From: Owenia fusiformis
Taxonomy: Eukaryota > Annelida > Polychaeta > Sabellida > Oweniidae
Assembly (NCBI GenBank): GCA_903813345.2
Contig: CAIIXF020000006.1
Coordinates: 6,562,989-6,626,988 of the forward strand
Direction: 5' to 3'
Length of the DNA: 64,000 nt
Shown here: one piece after another, positions 40,501 through 55,500 of the stretch
Numbering within the stretch: the first letter of the stretch is position 1
How the letters are laid out: every line of letters begins with the position of its first letter
Program-made: the position numbers and the translations under genes
The notes under the pieces: model-generated
The model's input: only the letters and a program-made list of their open reading frames with translations
Told to the model about the DNA's origin: nothing
Databases searched by the model: none

Positions 40501-43500
40501 AATGATTCCTCCAATTGATAATTTTGTGCAAAAAATTTCACTGCAATTTCCACAGGAAAGTAGTACATCATAACAGACTGACTTCTAGTCAGTCTGTTGG
40601 ATACATACTAGGGGGAGGGGGGGGGGTCAGAGTCAAAACTAGATTTATTTAGTTTCCGATCCGCATCGAACTTTTGATGTCTCCCTTAACATGATGAGCT
40701 ACATGTATAAACGTTATACCCAATGCACATTAGAAAGAACTATGCTCAGTAATATTTTGGTATATTAAGGTGGAGAAATAAATTTTCTACATACTGTTGT
40801 TCAACATTTAAGTAATATTCCACTTTTTGATTGTCATGAATACCAATAACGCAAATGCGAGTAGGTAGTTACCAGTTTCACCACCAGGTAGCTTGCTCGG
40901 GTCAGATAGCATGGCGGGTATAGTAGAAAGTTCCCTTTAACTTAAATTACATCTGTTTTAGTGGTTCAATTTTCATATAGCCCTTATGTATCGAATAGTG
41001 TTTAGGTCTCTCAATATTGCAATTGTATAAAGGAAATTTTGGTTGATTTTAAAAATGTATCTTGTTTATGAAATAAAAGGTTTATCTTGATTTTTATCTA
41101 ATTTGGGGGGATTTTGTTTTTTGAATTTTTTGAATACTTTTTTAAAATCAACCAAAAATTCCTTTGTATAACTATAATATTGAGAGGTCTAAAAACATGT
41201 TGTATATGCTATTTTGTTCCAACAAGGTTCGGAAAGACACTTTATTTCATTCTCAAGAATTGGTAGAAAGGAACAAAAACAATTGCACTAATAAAAAAAA
41301 TGTTAACAAAAACAGTAATATGAAATATTTCTAAATAATTTTTCTAATTAAATTGTTGTCAATCAGCCAACATTACATAAAATACCATGTTTTTTACAAA
41401 ATGTTTTCAATGATTGGTTTAAGAGAACAACATTGTTGAATTCAGTTCTCCATATCGATACCACTCCTTTTAACAATAAGGTAAAAAACATTGGACTTAT
41501 CAATGACAACTGCATGTACTTCGATGAAAGGATTAATTTGTTTAATTTCATTCATGCTAAAGTGTCACTCTCAAATAATGCTGCTATTTTGTTTGGATAT
41601 TTCTCAGTAAAGTGTACAAATAAAGTTCTTTGTTTCTTGAATTTTTGCATCATGAAATGATGTTCAGGTCAGATGATATTATTTCTCTATATATCACCCT
41701 ATTGCATTCTACTTCATATTCAAACGGATGACCATGATTCAACTTCATTTACAGGTAATGCCTGATACAATATCATAATTGCAAAAATGAAGCCCCATTC
41801 TTCACGTAGAACTCCTAGTTCTAGTTGTTTCAGTATGAGCTGTAATAGCTGCAAAGCCCGATGTGACAGTTGACACATACGCATATTGACGATTCCTCAT
41901 CCTAATCAATTCTGATTGGATGTTCAAAATTACGGTCATCCTCACCAGAAATGAGGAAGTAAAATTTCTTTGTCCCATGGGGTATAAATGGGCAAACACG
42001 ATGTGTTCCAACAGCATGTGCCACTGAGCTTTTGAGTGTTACAACATACAAGCTGTAGGTATTTAGCAATGATGACACTTAGGATTCTTTTAGGTAAGTC
42101 TACAGTGATTACTTGCATATTGAACATTTACCATATTTGTTTCATAAAATATGGGAAAGAAGAATAATTCTATTCAATCTTGGTATATCATATGTTCATC
42201 TAAAATCAAATTTTAAATTCTCACAAAATAACCAATTAAGTTTCAATCCAAATATATTGGTTTTCGATTTCAGTCACTTACATTCTCTGAGATTTATCTT
42301 AAAGATAGAATCAGATCTAGCAAGCAGCCTAATAAAAAAAAATTAGAATATTTCTGGCTTATGTCATTCCTTTTGATGTCTATTTTCTAAAAATCTTCTA
42401 AGTGCACACTTTATTTCAGGAAAACTAATGATTTTTACAATACTGTATTATTTTTCTATTAGAATGGTTACCATTCTTATTATTTTGGAGAATTTAAACA
42501 TTTTTTACCCATTTTTGCACTTTGAATCCATCATAACTTCACCAATTTATAACATATCGTGAATCTTTTGGGGGATATTGTATTTGCGATTGTAAGGAAG
42601 TGTTACTTGTAATTCTGTCATCCCCATATATCTGATTCTGCCTTTAATATCGCTTATTTATTTTCAACTAGTATAGATTGATTCTACATTTATAAAGGAA
42701 GGTGCATCTCATTCTCAACTGGTTATTTTTATTGATATACATGTTGATGTTTTCATGTTCAAACATCATCACTGTGTGTCATAAACATAGTAGATGAGTG
42801 AACAGGTGAAATCTCAAATCTCAAGTCAGATTTGAGCTTTATGATTTTGAAAAAAATAATTGGTCAATTTGAAGCAAGTTGAAAAAATACCTTATTGACT
42901 TTTTTTGACCTTAAGAAGGTCATTGAGGTCACATCTTTTTTGACTTTGAGAAGGTCATATCTCAAATCTATAGTAAGATTTGACTTTTGAGAACTTGTAG
43001 ATGATTTTGAATAAAAGAATTTGGTCAATTGAAGCTAGTTGAAAAAATACCTTTTTGACCTCTTTTGACCTTGAGAATGTCATAGAAGGTGAAATCTCAA
43101 ATCGAAAATCATATATGAACTTCCGAGAAAAATACCTTTTATGACCTTTTTGGGCAGTATGGCAATATAGTGAAATATTGGACCAAGGGCCAAAGGTCTA
43201 AGATAATTCACACATCATTATTTTCTGCACAAGAAAAATGCAAATTCTGCGCTGAAATTCTGCATGAAAAAGTCGAATTCTGCGCCAAATTTTGCATGAA
43301 ATCCCAAATTCCGCGATAAATTCTGCAAGCAACCGCTTCATCTAAACTATCACGATATTACAAGGAATCCAAAGTTCGAGATATATTAAACGCAATCTTT
43401 TAGTCCAATGGAGGAAGTTTGAGATTTCACATTTCCCCTTTTAAAGCCTCATAACACCAGTTTCTGATGATAAATGACTAACAGACTAAGGTGTCTAAGG

Positions 43501-46500
43501 TCTTAGGTGTCAAGGTGATTGACAAATATGAGATGAGATGAGGTGGTTGATTGGAAAAATCAAGTTTTCTGCAAAATTCTGTGTGAAAAATTCAAATTCT
43601 GAAAAGATTTTGAAACCAAAATTATCTGTGGTTATAAGTATTACCACCGTTTATGGCCAAGGCGGACAATAGAAAGAACTAATAAGTACCACTGAACAGA
43701 AATTATATGCACAATATCTCATTTACCAGGGAATATTACCAGGCTAAAATATCCATTTGGCCTGACAATCTGGCCCGCCACTATGATGCCACATATTGCT
43801 CAGGACAAAATAGTAAATTTAAGCTTTCTAAACTAGTGCTAATAAACTTAAGAACAGGCCCAGTAAGGTGGTAATAATATCTTACTGACTTAATCTTTAC
43901 AAAATGAGTAAAACTAAGATTATTTCTACTCATATTGAATATTTCTGTTTGGTGAAATTCTTATTATTTGAATTGTGTTTGAAGGAAATATTTTTCATTG
44001 TTATGCAAGGAATTTTCTTGAGGTTGTTTTCTCAACAATGATAACTAAAATCTCACATTTGACCCTTATAACAGGTACTGCTGGGATGTAGTGGAGTACC
44101 AGTAGTATACAGTGTATATTTAATAAATATTCCTTAAAACTTATTACAGTTATGATATTATCATTGCCTGTTTTAGGTATTGTTGTTCTTTTTGTGATAA
44201 CATAGCAAGGACTGCTAAAAGCTGAGACTAAAGATGTGGAAATTGACAGAGAGATGCGGGCGGCTCGACCAGCTATACCCGACAGTGCGATAAAAATAAA
44301 GTCAAAAATAGGTAGAATTCAAGCTCAAGCAAAAGGTAAAATTCATCTTAGAGGTTAATTAATTTCTTCTTAATATGTCAGCAATTTTATTTGTTGAATG
44401 ACTCCATGGCATTGTGTTAATATTTGATAGAATGCAATCATCTGCAGACGAACCATCTGCATGTGCATGTACTTTTTCAGCCCTACCTTCAGCACGTTCA
44501 TTTAAGCTCTACTTACGCTGGCGCTGTTATTATTGTTGGAATTTTGGCTTTCTAATCGGCACCAAGATGTAAGAAAATATTCAAGAATAAAAAATTTCCT
44601 TTTATATTAAATTTTTTCATGGGAATAACAAGTATATCTGTTTCACTTAATTTGTTAGCATATCCAAATATTTATTCCATAGTTAGCATGATATTCATAG
44701 GATAACATGTGAAAATAAAAACGGTATTTTTGTAATCAGTGGTAAAATATGATATTTTTGACAAATTTTCACTTAACCATAACATACGGTTTTTTAGCCA
44801 TGACATACGACGTCGTATGCGATGGTTTATGGATTTTTGCTACTTCAGACTCAAAACGAGGCTAAGTGTCAACATCGCCGGATCGTTTGGAAATTCGAAT
44901 TAAATAACTTAATTTCCGACGATTCTGATGATGACTTTAACTTTGGAATAAAAAGAACATCCTCTATATATTCTATATTTCGGGACCAAGGAACCCTAAA
45001 TGTTATATAAAAAATATGCACTATCATGGTTGGGATTTTGAAACCTGTGGCCTTTTGAACATCAGCTTTGAGCAAATACTTCTATACCTCTCCATGGGCT
45101 TTCAACTAGTTGAACGCCCATGACTATTAGAGATCAGAATTACACTATTTGAATTTCAGTTATAAGTTTGGGCATAAGATAGATGAATGAATGTCTGGAT
45201 ACCTGGATCTTGTTTTGAAGCTCTTCCTGGGTGGTTCACTTAGTTTTTGTGCGATTTTCTTCTTATGTTTTCCTCATATTTTCTGTTGAGTCTTGTTATT
45301 TTTTTGGTGTCAGACTAGCACTCCTGAATATTCCATGAACTCCATTTAATGATAAATAAAGCAAAAAATATTACATTTTATGGCTAATCTGACCCTTATA
45401 CACATGATGAGGTAAAGTGGAATAAGAGAAAACTTCTTAGAGTTTAAAAAGTTATCTTATTTGAGGAATTATATACTGGCAAAAATGGTTTCATGCTGTA
45501 TAGCAAGTGCAATAATTGAACTGTGTTCAGCTTTAGGACATATATTTCATGATATCATACTTTTGCAAAATAGATTTTAAGTCAGTTAATATTTTTTGCA
45601 TTGTATCAAGTAATGACAATTTAAACATATTTTTGTTGCTTTATGATCAACAAAACATGCAAAAATGTCAGTGAAAAGTCAGTGACCAATGCTTTTTGCT
45701 GTTCTAAAATCACTAAAATTTTGAACTTTCCAATGAGCAAAAATAGAAAAAATCTGTTGTTCAGTTTATGTTGAGTTTTAGTACACCCTGTTAATAGTTA
45801 ATACCTCCAATTCTAACATGTTTCCCAGCTTTTATTAAAAACAAAGTCAGTGATACAAACTTTTTAATTGGAAAAATAACACACTTGAATTAAAACAAAT
45901 ATATACACTACATGATTGAATTCCCCACTCTAAATAACTACCTAATAATGCTTTATAGTTTGAGTGATCTTGATCTATTTTTTGTCTTTTGTCAAGATGC
46001 TGGCCCTGCTGGTATACATTACCCTATCCAGCATATCCATGGCTACGTTGGACATGCAATTGGTGGTGCATGTATGGTAACTTTGGTTCACCCTGGCCAT
46101 ACTGGCACTGCTATGGTTGCTCATGGACGATCGGGAAATAAGATGCACGCCTTCAACAGATTATGAGTATCGATGATGACAAATGGACAAAGACCATGAT
46201 TTCAAGGAAATCTCATTCATGTCATTACATTTAAAGTAGATTGCAATAGATTGAAATATTGAATGTAATGAGATCAAAATGATTGTTACATTTGAATAAA
46301 TTCAAAACTTGTATGTAGCAAATCATATTACTTGTACTGTTATTTTGAATATATGTTATGAATGGTTTATATTTTATCCATTTATCCTGCTAAATTGACA
46401 CAAGGTTACATTGGAAAGTGACAAACTTCAATGGAAAATATATGTATTAAAAGTGAGTTCCCAGGCCTGTATCCAGAATTTTCCAAGGGGGGTTCACTTT

Positions 46501-49500
46501 TCCCAAAAATTCTAGGGGGGAGGGTTCACTTTGGCAAATTTGGCTAAAAATCACTCAAAAAATAGTCAGAATGGTGAAAAAATGCATGATTTTGAAAGAA
46601 ATTTTGGCCAGAGGGGTTCGCCCAAAACCCCCAAACCCCCCTGGCTACGGGCCTGGTTCCCCTAGGGAAATTGTTATAATTCAATATTCATGTCATGTCA
46701 CCTATTAACTAAATCATACTTTTACCTTAAAACTTGATGTGCAAAATGTTACCAAAAACTGATCTGATTTTTTACAATGGTGTTCTGGTTTGTCGTAAAT
46801 TATAGTAGTAAAAAATTATATCCTTTCTATCACTTTCAAAGAGTATTGGGACTCAATACCTTCTCTAGCTGATATTATCATGCAGCGTTAAAACCCATCA
46901 GTTACATTACCCTAAGCACTCCAGATCATAAGTTACTGATGTAAATTTTTGAGATTTAGTTCTCAAATGTACCTTTTCTAGCCATCTTAAAATGTGTGGA
47001 TGTTATGAAATAATAGTCTTTGTAACAGTTGTAGCCTCATATTGAATAGCAGACAACTAGACATCAAGATTGCAAGAAAACCAAAAAGGGACTCATAAGA
47101 TATTTTGATCTTTTGAAGATCAATGAAAGATCTATGACCTGTTTCCATTTTTCAACATACTACCCCCCCCCCCCAGGATATCAGCAGCCCTCCTATCTTT
47201 TGTTTCATTGCAAGGCATTCTACCATTTACAGGTGACATCCAGGTTAAAATGAATATTGTACTTTGTTGTTTATTTATATAAGGGGACATCTAATGCTTA
47301 CAGCGCTTTGCCCCTTGTAATTGTATCTTAATGATTTGTGCTTACAATAAATATGAAAGATGATAAAAAAAAATGAAAGATCAATTATAAAAACAAATGT
47401 AATTAAAGTATGAATTCCTTATAACTTGTATCAGTAGAATGCCCATCCTAGCTGCCATTCTTGGAAATGCTGTTCTCGGCTTGTGATGTTTAAACATAAG
47501 AAAATGAACACCTAAAATACCTACAAAGGTGATATTGAGGGCAGACAGTGAATCAGATATGTTAGTATAATAATACAGTTGTAGAAGTTTGGTGTCACTG
47601 TCAGAATGTCAATAATACCAGACTCACAAACTACTAGTTAATACACCAGAATCCCATCTTTCTACAAGTACTAAACTTTAACATCAGTGATGTTACCACC
47701 CAAGATTATCATCTATAGATTTACAGACCAGTTTTGATATCACAACAGAAAATGACCTACAACTAAATGTCCAATCGCTATCACATGAAAATACCATCTG
47801 CTACTCTCAAAACTTGTATGTAGCAAGTCATATTACTTGTACTGTTATTTGGAATATATGTTATGAATGGTTTCTCGGTAGCCAGTATTGATGAGCACTT
47901 TGTGAGACCCGAAAAAGGTAATATTGTTGATCAAACTTTGGTATTTATGGTATGTCTATAAATGGTCAGAATTGCAGACTGCTATGCTATTTAACCTGAT
48001 TCTGGGTATGGAGTAGAGATTTGAAAACTGAGCCTTTCTAATCATAAAGCACTCATATGTTTGAAAAATGACAATGTCGCAGATATTTTACAAATTAACG
48101 CACTGTTACATTTGCTTTCAATAACATATTCAAATAATTGTTTTTATGACCTGACAGTTTTAAAATCACAATCATGAAATGTCATATATGATGTTTAACA
48201 ATTTACAACAAAAATGCATAATCTAAAATAGCATGTATAAATTGCTGTTTCAATTTATCACCTTCCTAGATATTTCAATTCTTGAAAAAGTTAAAAGATA
48301 TTGAACAATATAACACAACTCACAATAACATCTATGAATGAAAAGTATCCAAAGCGCCAACATCCAAATTCTCAGTCATAAGTACGTATTTGATGAGATG
48401 CTGAAACCTGGGAAAATTTGTTAAGTTTTGCCAAAAGGTTTGCTTTCTACCTACATGTTTAATATAAGTGTTTGTCCAAACACAGCTTTCTAATGGTGTC
48501 ATAGTGATCATTTGCATGAACAGCATATCATGACATTATACTTTGAAATACAAAGAGTATAATATGTTTTGAGATAACATGATGAGAAACACGATACAAT
48601 GGAAGAGCATGGATCAAGAGGTCATGAAGCTCTTCAGAAAAAAATATTGATATATTACATCTTTATCATGATTATCCAGTTTTGGCAGTCATACAAACCC
48701 CAGATAACACCCTAAATGATATAGGAAAAAAATCATACCTCAATCTTACTATTCTTGCCAGATAATACTGCATGTATAAGACCATCGTAAAATTTGTTTT
48801 CGAGCTGTGGAGCGCCTCATTTCACGATTGGACCAATCAGATCATGCCATGCATATGAGACGCATGAGCTATAACCATGAAGAGAAAGTGGAATTTCACC
48901 TTCATAACCTGGTGAATATAATCAGCTTATAGTAGGACTTCCCACAACCATGGTTAAGAGGCATGGTACACTGTATGTGTATTACATGTATATAGAAATT
49001 TCAAGGATAGCATTGAAGGGAATATGTACAAAAAGATCGCTCGGAGAGATATAGGAATGAAAGATATACCAAATATTCCATTCTATTGAGGTGAATACAT
49101 GTTCATCTTTCCCTCAGTATATTTCCCGCAGCCCTAAGGTACGGTAAGTGTATTTCTTTTAACCATTTAATGCATAGATACAATACATGTGCTCATCAGA
49201 ATAACCACTCTAACTACAGCCACTCTTAGATGCAAGATATTGCCATCTTTCATCCTCAAAAGTCACACGTGCAAGATGACTTGTGACATCACTGGTTTAT
49301 AAACATCAAGAACATGGCAACGGATTCACAATTGCTATGAGTACCCATGCTCATACTACAAATATAAGCTGTGACGTCATAATAATGAAGTTTTGTTGCC
49401 GTGCGTATCCAAGTATTTTCTACAATATTGTTGTGACGTCATAACAAAAACATAACATCCGGGACTTTCTACCGTGGTATATACTCTGTGGTATATACAT

Positions 49501-52500
49501 CGTGGTATATACAGTTGAAAACGAGGCTGCGGCTGGAGACTGCAGGAAACGATGAAATACAACCTAATATTTTTAATCATGTGATCGGTTCTTATCCAAT
49601 GAGAAAACGAGAAACATTTCAATGATATAATAAATCTTAATATAAAAAAATCTCTGAATATATTGTAGTAGTGCAGTATTTAGTCATTATGATTATATTA
49701 TAGTATAGGACGTGATTGAAACTATGACCTTTCACCACAACTACATATATGCAATCAATTTCAAAGAATATTTCATGACTTAAAAGTCATGCAGAAACAT
49801 TTTCCTCCTTGATAATCATGAAAAAATGTTTTACTTCCTCACCTAAAAGCCCATAATGAGCAAAACTGTCTATGTACATGTATTGTGTAATAAATAATAA
49901 TACAAATAAACAACACATCATATGAGACTTCTCACACGTCTGTTATAGCCACCTACTGTCATACAGTAGGTATACAGAATTCATATCCAGTAAATTGATT
50001 GGCTGGTGACAAAAATACACTTTTCTAGTCAACTTCTGGGCAATTTTTTTCATAGGCTAATCGATTGAGCTCCAGCTCTCTCCATGACTTGCATCAATAA
50101 TAGATTGTGATTGGATAATAGAATAAATGTCTCTGTCACTACACAAGAGATTTATTAAAATACATTGTTGTACAATTGCACAAATATGTGAATGAGCTAT
50201 AAAATAGCGATCTTTGGGGATGTAGGCATTCCTTGCCACAGAGAGCTCCTGTGTTAAGATACACCAGGATCAAGAGACAATTCCAGCATGAGAACTGTGC
50301 ATTTAGTTGGTAGGTATTTTAAAGAATCACAAATAGGAACAGAACAGTAAGTTAATTTTTATGACATGTTAATTTTAAAATAAACATGACAAATGCATGT
50401 GTACTTGAAATATAACCGATTCTTGTGAAGCCATGAATAATTGAGACAATGATTTTAATTCCTCAGAGAATGTTTATTGGGAAATCCAAATAATGCATAA
50501 TTTGTTTAAATTAGGCATCTATGCGCTAAAAAACACATCTATACTGCAAGCTATAAAATACTACTTTTAGCTTTGCTTGAATTTATTTCCCTGACAAAAA
50601 CATAATATATATGATTGCAGGCTACTATAAAAAAATAAAAAAAACATTTTCATCTTTCTAGTTTTAATTGCTTTGGGCACCCTTGCCTGGGCAAAAAACA
50701 AAGGGACTAATACAGAGGAATTAGAGAATATTGCCCAAGAAGGAGATCATTTGAAAAGGTCTGCTGAGTTCAGTGATGGGAGAAAAAGAGATATGAGAAT
50801 GAAAGCAGCTCCCAAACCAGGCCTAGCAAGCTTAGATACAGGTCTTCGTTCTATGAGTGAGAGTTCTCTTGAAAGAAGCCTTAAATCTGCAGCTGTAAAA
50901 TTCGAACTTGAAGAAAAGAGTATGTGTTTATATGATTATACTGAAGAAAGGTTATGCACATATTTTTAGTTTAATATTGTAGAAACTATTGATTTGAAAT
51001 ATAAATAGAGAATTTTTAAAATTCCTCATCTCACTTTCAGATTTAAAGATTATTAATTTCTACCTGTTTCTCAGTATTTGTTCTCTCTGTCCTACACACA
51101 CATTATTGTAATGTTTTTATCATTTTTAGGTGGAGGAGGAGGAGGACCAGCAAGACCACCAGGGGGAGGAGCAGCAGGGCCAAGAGCAGGGGGAGCAGGA
51201 GGAGCACCAAGAGTAGCAGGATCAAGTGGAAGAGGAGGACCAGGACCATTGGGACTACCAGGATCAGGAGGAACAGCAAGGGGAGGAACAACAGGATCAC
51301 GAATGTATCATCCCCCATATTTCAGTACAAGATGGCGTTGTTATCACTGTGTCAGAGGGTGGTACAGTTGTGAATGGAGGTCAGTTTATATTTGATGTCA
51401 AGTTAAAGTCTTCTTTGAAACTCAAATAGAGTTGGGGAAAGCATCAATCAATAGTTCGTAAGAAAGCAGTTTGATATTAAGTATACAACAAAAGCCAGAA
51501 AATATATTGTTTAGTTTGCTTATGTCTTTTAACATTAATCTGTCCATTTCTAGGTAAATATCAGTGACGTAGCCAGGAATAAAAAAATTCGACGAGGCAA
51601 AAAATATTTCCAAACCTTGCCTGGCAATAGAACATGATGATACTGTGTATTGCCCGCAGCTCGTAGGGTGAGGGAAATACATGCTGCAAAAATCATTGAA
51701 AGTGCAACAGATATTGCCCAAACATGGAATGAAATATTTGTTTTATTATATCATTGCTAGACATTCTCTATAATCATTTATTTTAATCAATAAAATATAT
51801 CATAAACCCATAAGTTAACATAACAAGTACAAGTATTATTGTATAACACACTTTATTTTCATCCAGTGTATTTGTCAGAATTCCCGGAAAGGCAATACAA
51901 GGGGCAACGTCTTTTATTATCCTAAAATTAAGGATGCGATGAAATATGCTTTTTTTTATCACATTGTAATGAATCTGCCAATTCAATCACAATTTCTAGC
52001 AATGATATAAGAATTCTAAATATCGCAATTTTGTCCCTTACATAAGTTGTATGTACTTTTAAATAGAAATAAAATCTATTTATAATTGTAGATGCTTATT
52101 CTGTTACGACACATACGCTTGGGGATGGTCATGGCTGCGATGGACATGTAACCACTGCCACATGGATGGTGTTGCCAGGTGGGGATGGTATATGAGGCAA
52201 TATACATGTTGGGGCAATTGCTATTAGGACCAAGAACACGGAACTTCAGACTATGAGATTATGGATGATGAATCTAATACCACGAAACCAACACAAATTC
52301 AATGTTGAATCATATTGTTCATTATGCAATAATAATAGAACTAAAACAAAGGAATAAAAAATCAAAATAATTCTATTTGATCATTTTTTGTCTCATCTTT
52401 CATTCAATTTAATGCAATGTAAGAGTATGCACCAATAATTGATCATGATAAAAAGTTATGTGATGAACAAATTAAGAGGAATATTAAGCAAATATTTCAT

Positions 52501-55500
52501 TCTATGGAGGGCAATGCAGTTGTCTAAATTCCTGGGTGCGCAGTAGGCCGGGACATACATCTCACAATAATTCAGGGAGCTGTCAAATACACTATGGTAT
52601 TTTTCAACACATGGAACTGAATCAGCTAATCAAATCACACAATTTCTAGCAATGATACAAGGTTTATTAACTCACTGTCTATATTTATGATTGATCAGAT
52701 ATATATTGGTTTCACTGTATACAAAATTTGGTGGGGGTCCTAGGCTGAACCCTCAGATATCAATATATTCCAATACAAACAAATCGTTTTTTGATTCATC
52801 AGTCAAGCCTATCTCTGGAGCGAGATGATATGGTGAAGACACTGAATTAATATCCATTTAGCCATTAAAGGGACACTCCTTGTAAGGTAGTTCTGGTCGC
52901 AAGAAAAAATAGGCCAATCTATTTTTGATTGATCATTCATGCATGCCCCTGAATATGATATATTGCAGGGGAACTGAGTCATTATCCATTCAGCCATTTA
53001 AAGGGAAATTGCTTGTAAGATAGTTCTCATCCTAATGAACACTAAAATATTTTTGACAAAATTGATTCATCAGTCATGCCTGCCCCTGAATGTGATAAAT
53101 TGCTGAGGGACTGAGTCAATATCCATTTACCCATTTAAAGAGACACCACTTGTAAGGTAGTTCTCAACCAAAGAGGCTAATGGGTCAATCTTTTTTTTGA
53201 TTCTTCTCTCAATTGCCTTCCCCTGAAGATGATATATTGCTGAGGGACTAAATCAATATCCATGTAGCTGTTTAAAGGGACACTGCTTGTAAGGTAGTTC
53301 TCACCAAAAGCAACAAATAGGTCAATCTATTTTTGATGCCTCTCCAAAAAGATGATATATTGCTGAAAGACGGAATCAATATTCATTTAGCCATTAAAGG
53401 GACACTGCTTGTAAGATACAGTAGTTCCCATCCTAAATCAAACAAAAATATTTTTACTTCGTAATAATTATACGTTATACAATATATAGATTAGAAATAC
53501 TTCCACTTCCTTGATAGCAAAACAATAGCTTTAAATGGGTTTTATATTGGAAAGTCATAACTAGATTTTTAGCATTTGAGTTGAATACCTATAGTCTACT
53601 AGGTTTTGTGTTTTTAATATGTTTCTCTCGTGTCCTTTGATAATGATGCTTAATATGTCCTCTAAATTGAATATCCTAGGTTAAACCTACTGCATACCAA
53701 CTAAGGTGATATTGGGTCTTTTGCTGAGATTCAAGATTAAAGTTCATAGATATATTGCATTTTAGGGGTTGTTTTATGATTTGTGTTTTCAATATGTTGC
53801 CCTTTGTGTCTTATCATAATGGTATTTTGATATACAGGGTGTTCCATATGTTTCAGGAATGATGCTGTATTTTATTACCTAGATAATGAATTTCGTTCTC
53901 CAAACCGAGAATACCCCTTTGATTTAGAAATTTAATTTGTCAATAATCGTATGCAGGCACAACAACCTCTACAAGGCCGCTATCATTTCTAGACATAAAC
54001 AACTATTTTGTTATACAAAACCTAAATGATGATGATGATAAACTACGATTGTATCAGCTGGCATCAAGAGACCCCCTCATCAGTATTCAAGCTAGGTTTT
54101 CATTATCTTCTAACCAATCTTTTTCGGGGAACAAATGGTGTTTAGCCCTAATCTGTTAAACACATACCCTTTGTTTCACTATACATTTGCTTATGATAAT
54201 ATATGTATTATTAAACATATGTCTTTTTTGACAATACACACACATCTAATTGATCAAGGGGTAAAACCATTGGTCAAATGTGAGTAAAATGTATTGAAAT
54301 AACATTAATATGACACCCATGCTTTGAACACAGGATCCAATGATAAAAATCCTAGAGGAAACCAATGCGACATTGGTGTTGTTTTACATAATATGGAGAA
54401 ATGTGTTATAAGAAGAAATAAAGAAATTATGCTGGCAATCATCGATGTGCACACTTATTTTCATTGGTCAACAGGGTATTGCATTGAGAGGAAAAACTGA
54501 TGAAAAATCAAACTTTCTTTCACTTATAAACTACACTGCAAAGAGAAACCCTGTCTTGCAAGATCACCTGAATAATGCACCAAGATATGAAACATATCCT
54601 TTGCCAGATACATCCAAAATGAGCTGCTCTCTACATGTGGTGATCAGATAAGGTCTATGATAGTGGGTGAAATTAATCAGTCAACATCTTCTGCCATTTT
54701 GGCTGAGCTTACATAATGTTTAAATTTGGCATACATTTTAAAAGAGACGTAATTTTCTGCAAAAATGTTGTTATAACAATGATATAACATAACTTCAAGT
54801 ACAGAAAGATGGCAGCAAATTATAAGCTTTGGGCCTTAGTATTATTTGATTATCTGATCAGCCATTAATTAAAGTAGTTAATATCATAACTCACACATCC
54901 TAGTTTTCTGCATGAGAAAAATGCAAATTCTGCGCAGAAATTCTGCATGAAAAAGCCAAATTCTGCACCAAATTCTGCATGAAATCTACAATTCTGCGGC
55001 AAATTCTGCACGGGGAAAAGTGAAATTTTCTGGTTCAAGTATGTGCAAAAAGTGAAATTCTTGCTAAAATCAATAATTTTCTCAAAAAAATCAATAATTC
55101 AAAATTCTTGAACTCCACTCATGCTGCTTTATTCAGCGATAATGGACAACTGCAGTAATAACACCAGATGCAATTTTAATCAATTAGCGACAAAACTTAC
55201 CAAATGCTCACTTGTGAACTATCACGAAATTCGAAGTATCACGAAATTCCAGATCAATATGCAGGGAATTCAGATGTCGTTTATTTATATATGACGAAGT
55301 AAAACGCAAGAAGAAGCATGATTTATTACGTTAGAATACAAAAGAATACAAGATTAGACATATTATTGCAAAACAATTACAAGGGACAGTCATCGGTTTC
55401 AAATTTCGTGATTATGTTAGACGCAGTCTTACCTCTAAGTGCAAAGGCGGAAGTTCGAGAATTTAAAACAGATTTCAGATTTCCTCTTGAAAATCTGACA

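Noticed and set aside
47440-47510. Possible further decayed exon 4
   Set aside because: Only 'gaatgcccatccta' is shared with the relic at 20.7 kb and the frame is broken; too short to claim.
51103-51318. Leu/Val-rich open frame on the minus strand
   Set aside because: Complement of the Gly-rich coding spacer of gene 5; no start or splice context of its own.
53836-53860. Possible mariner end 'cagggtgttcc'
   Set aside because: No inverted partner within reach, so no element can be delimited.
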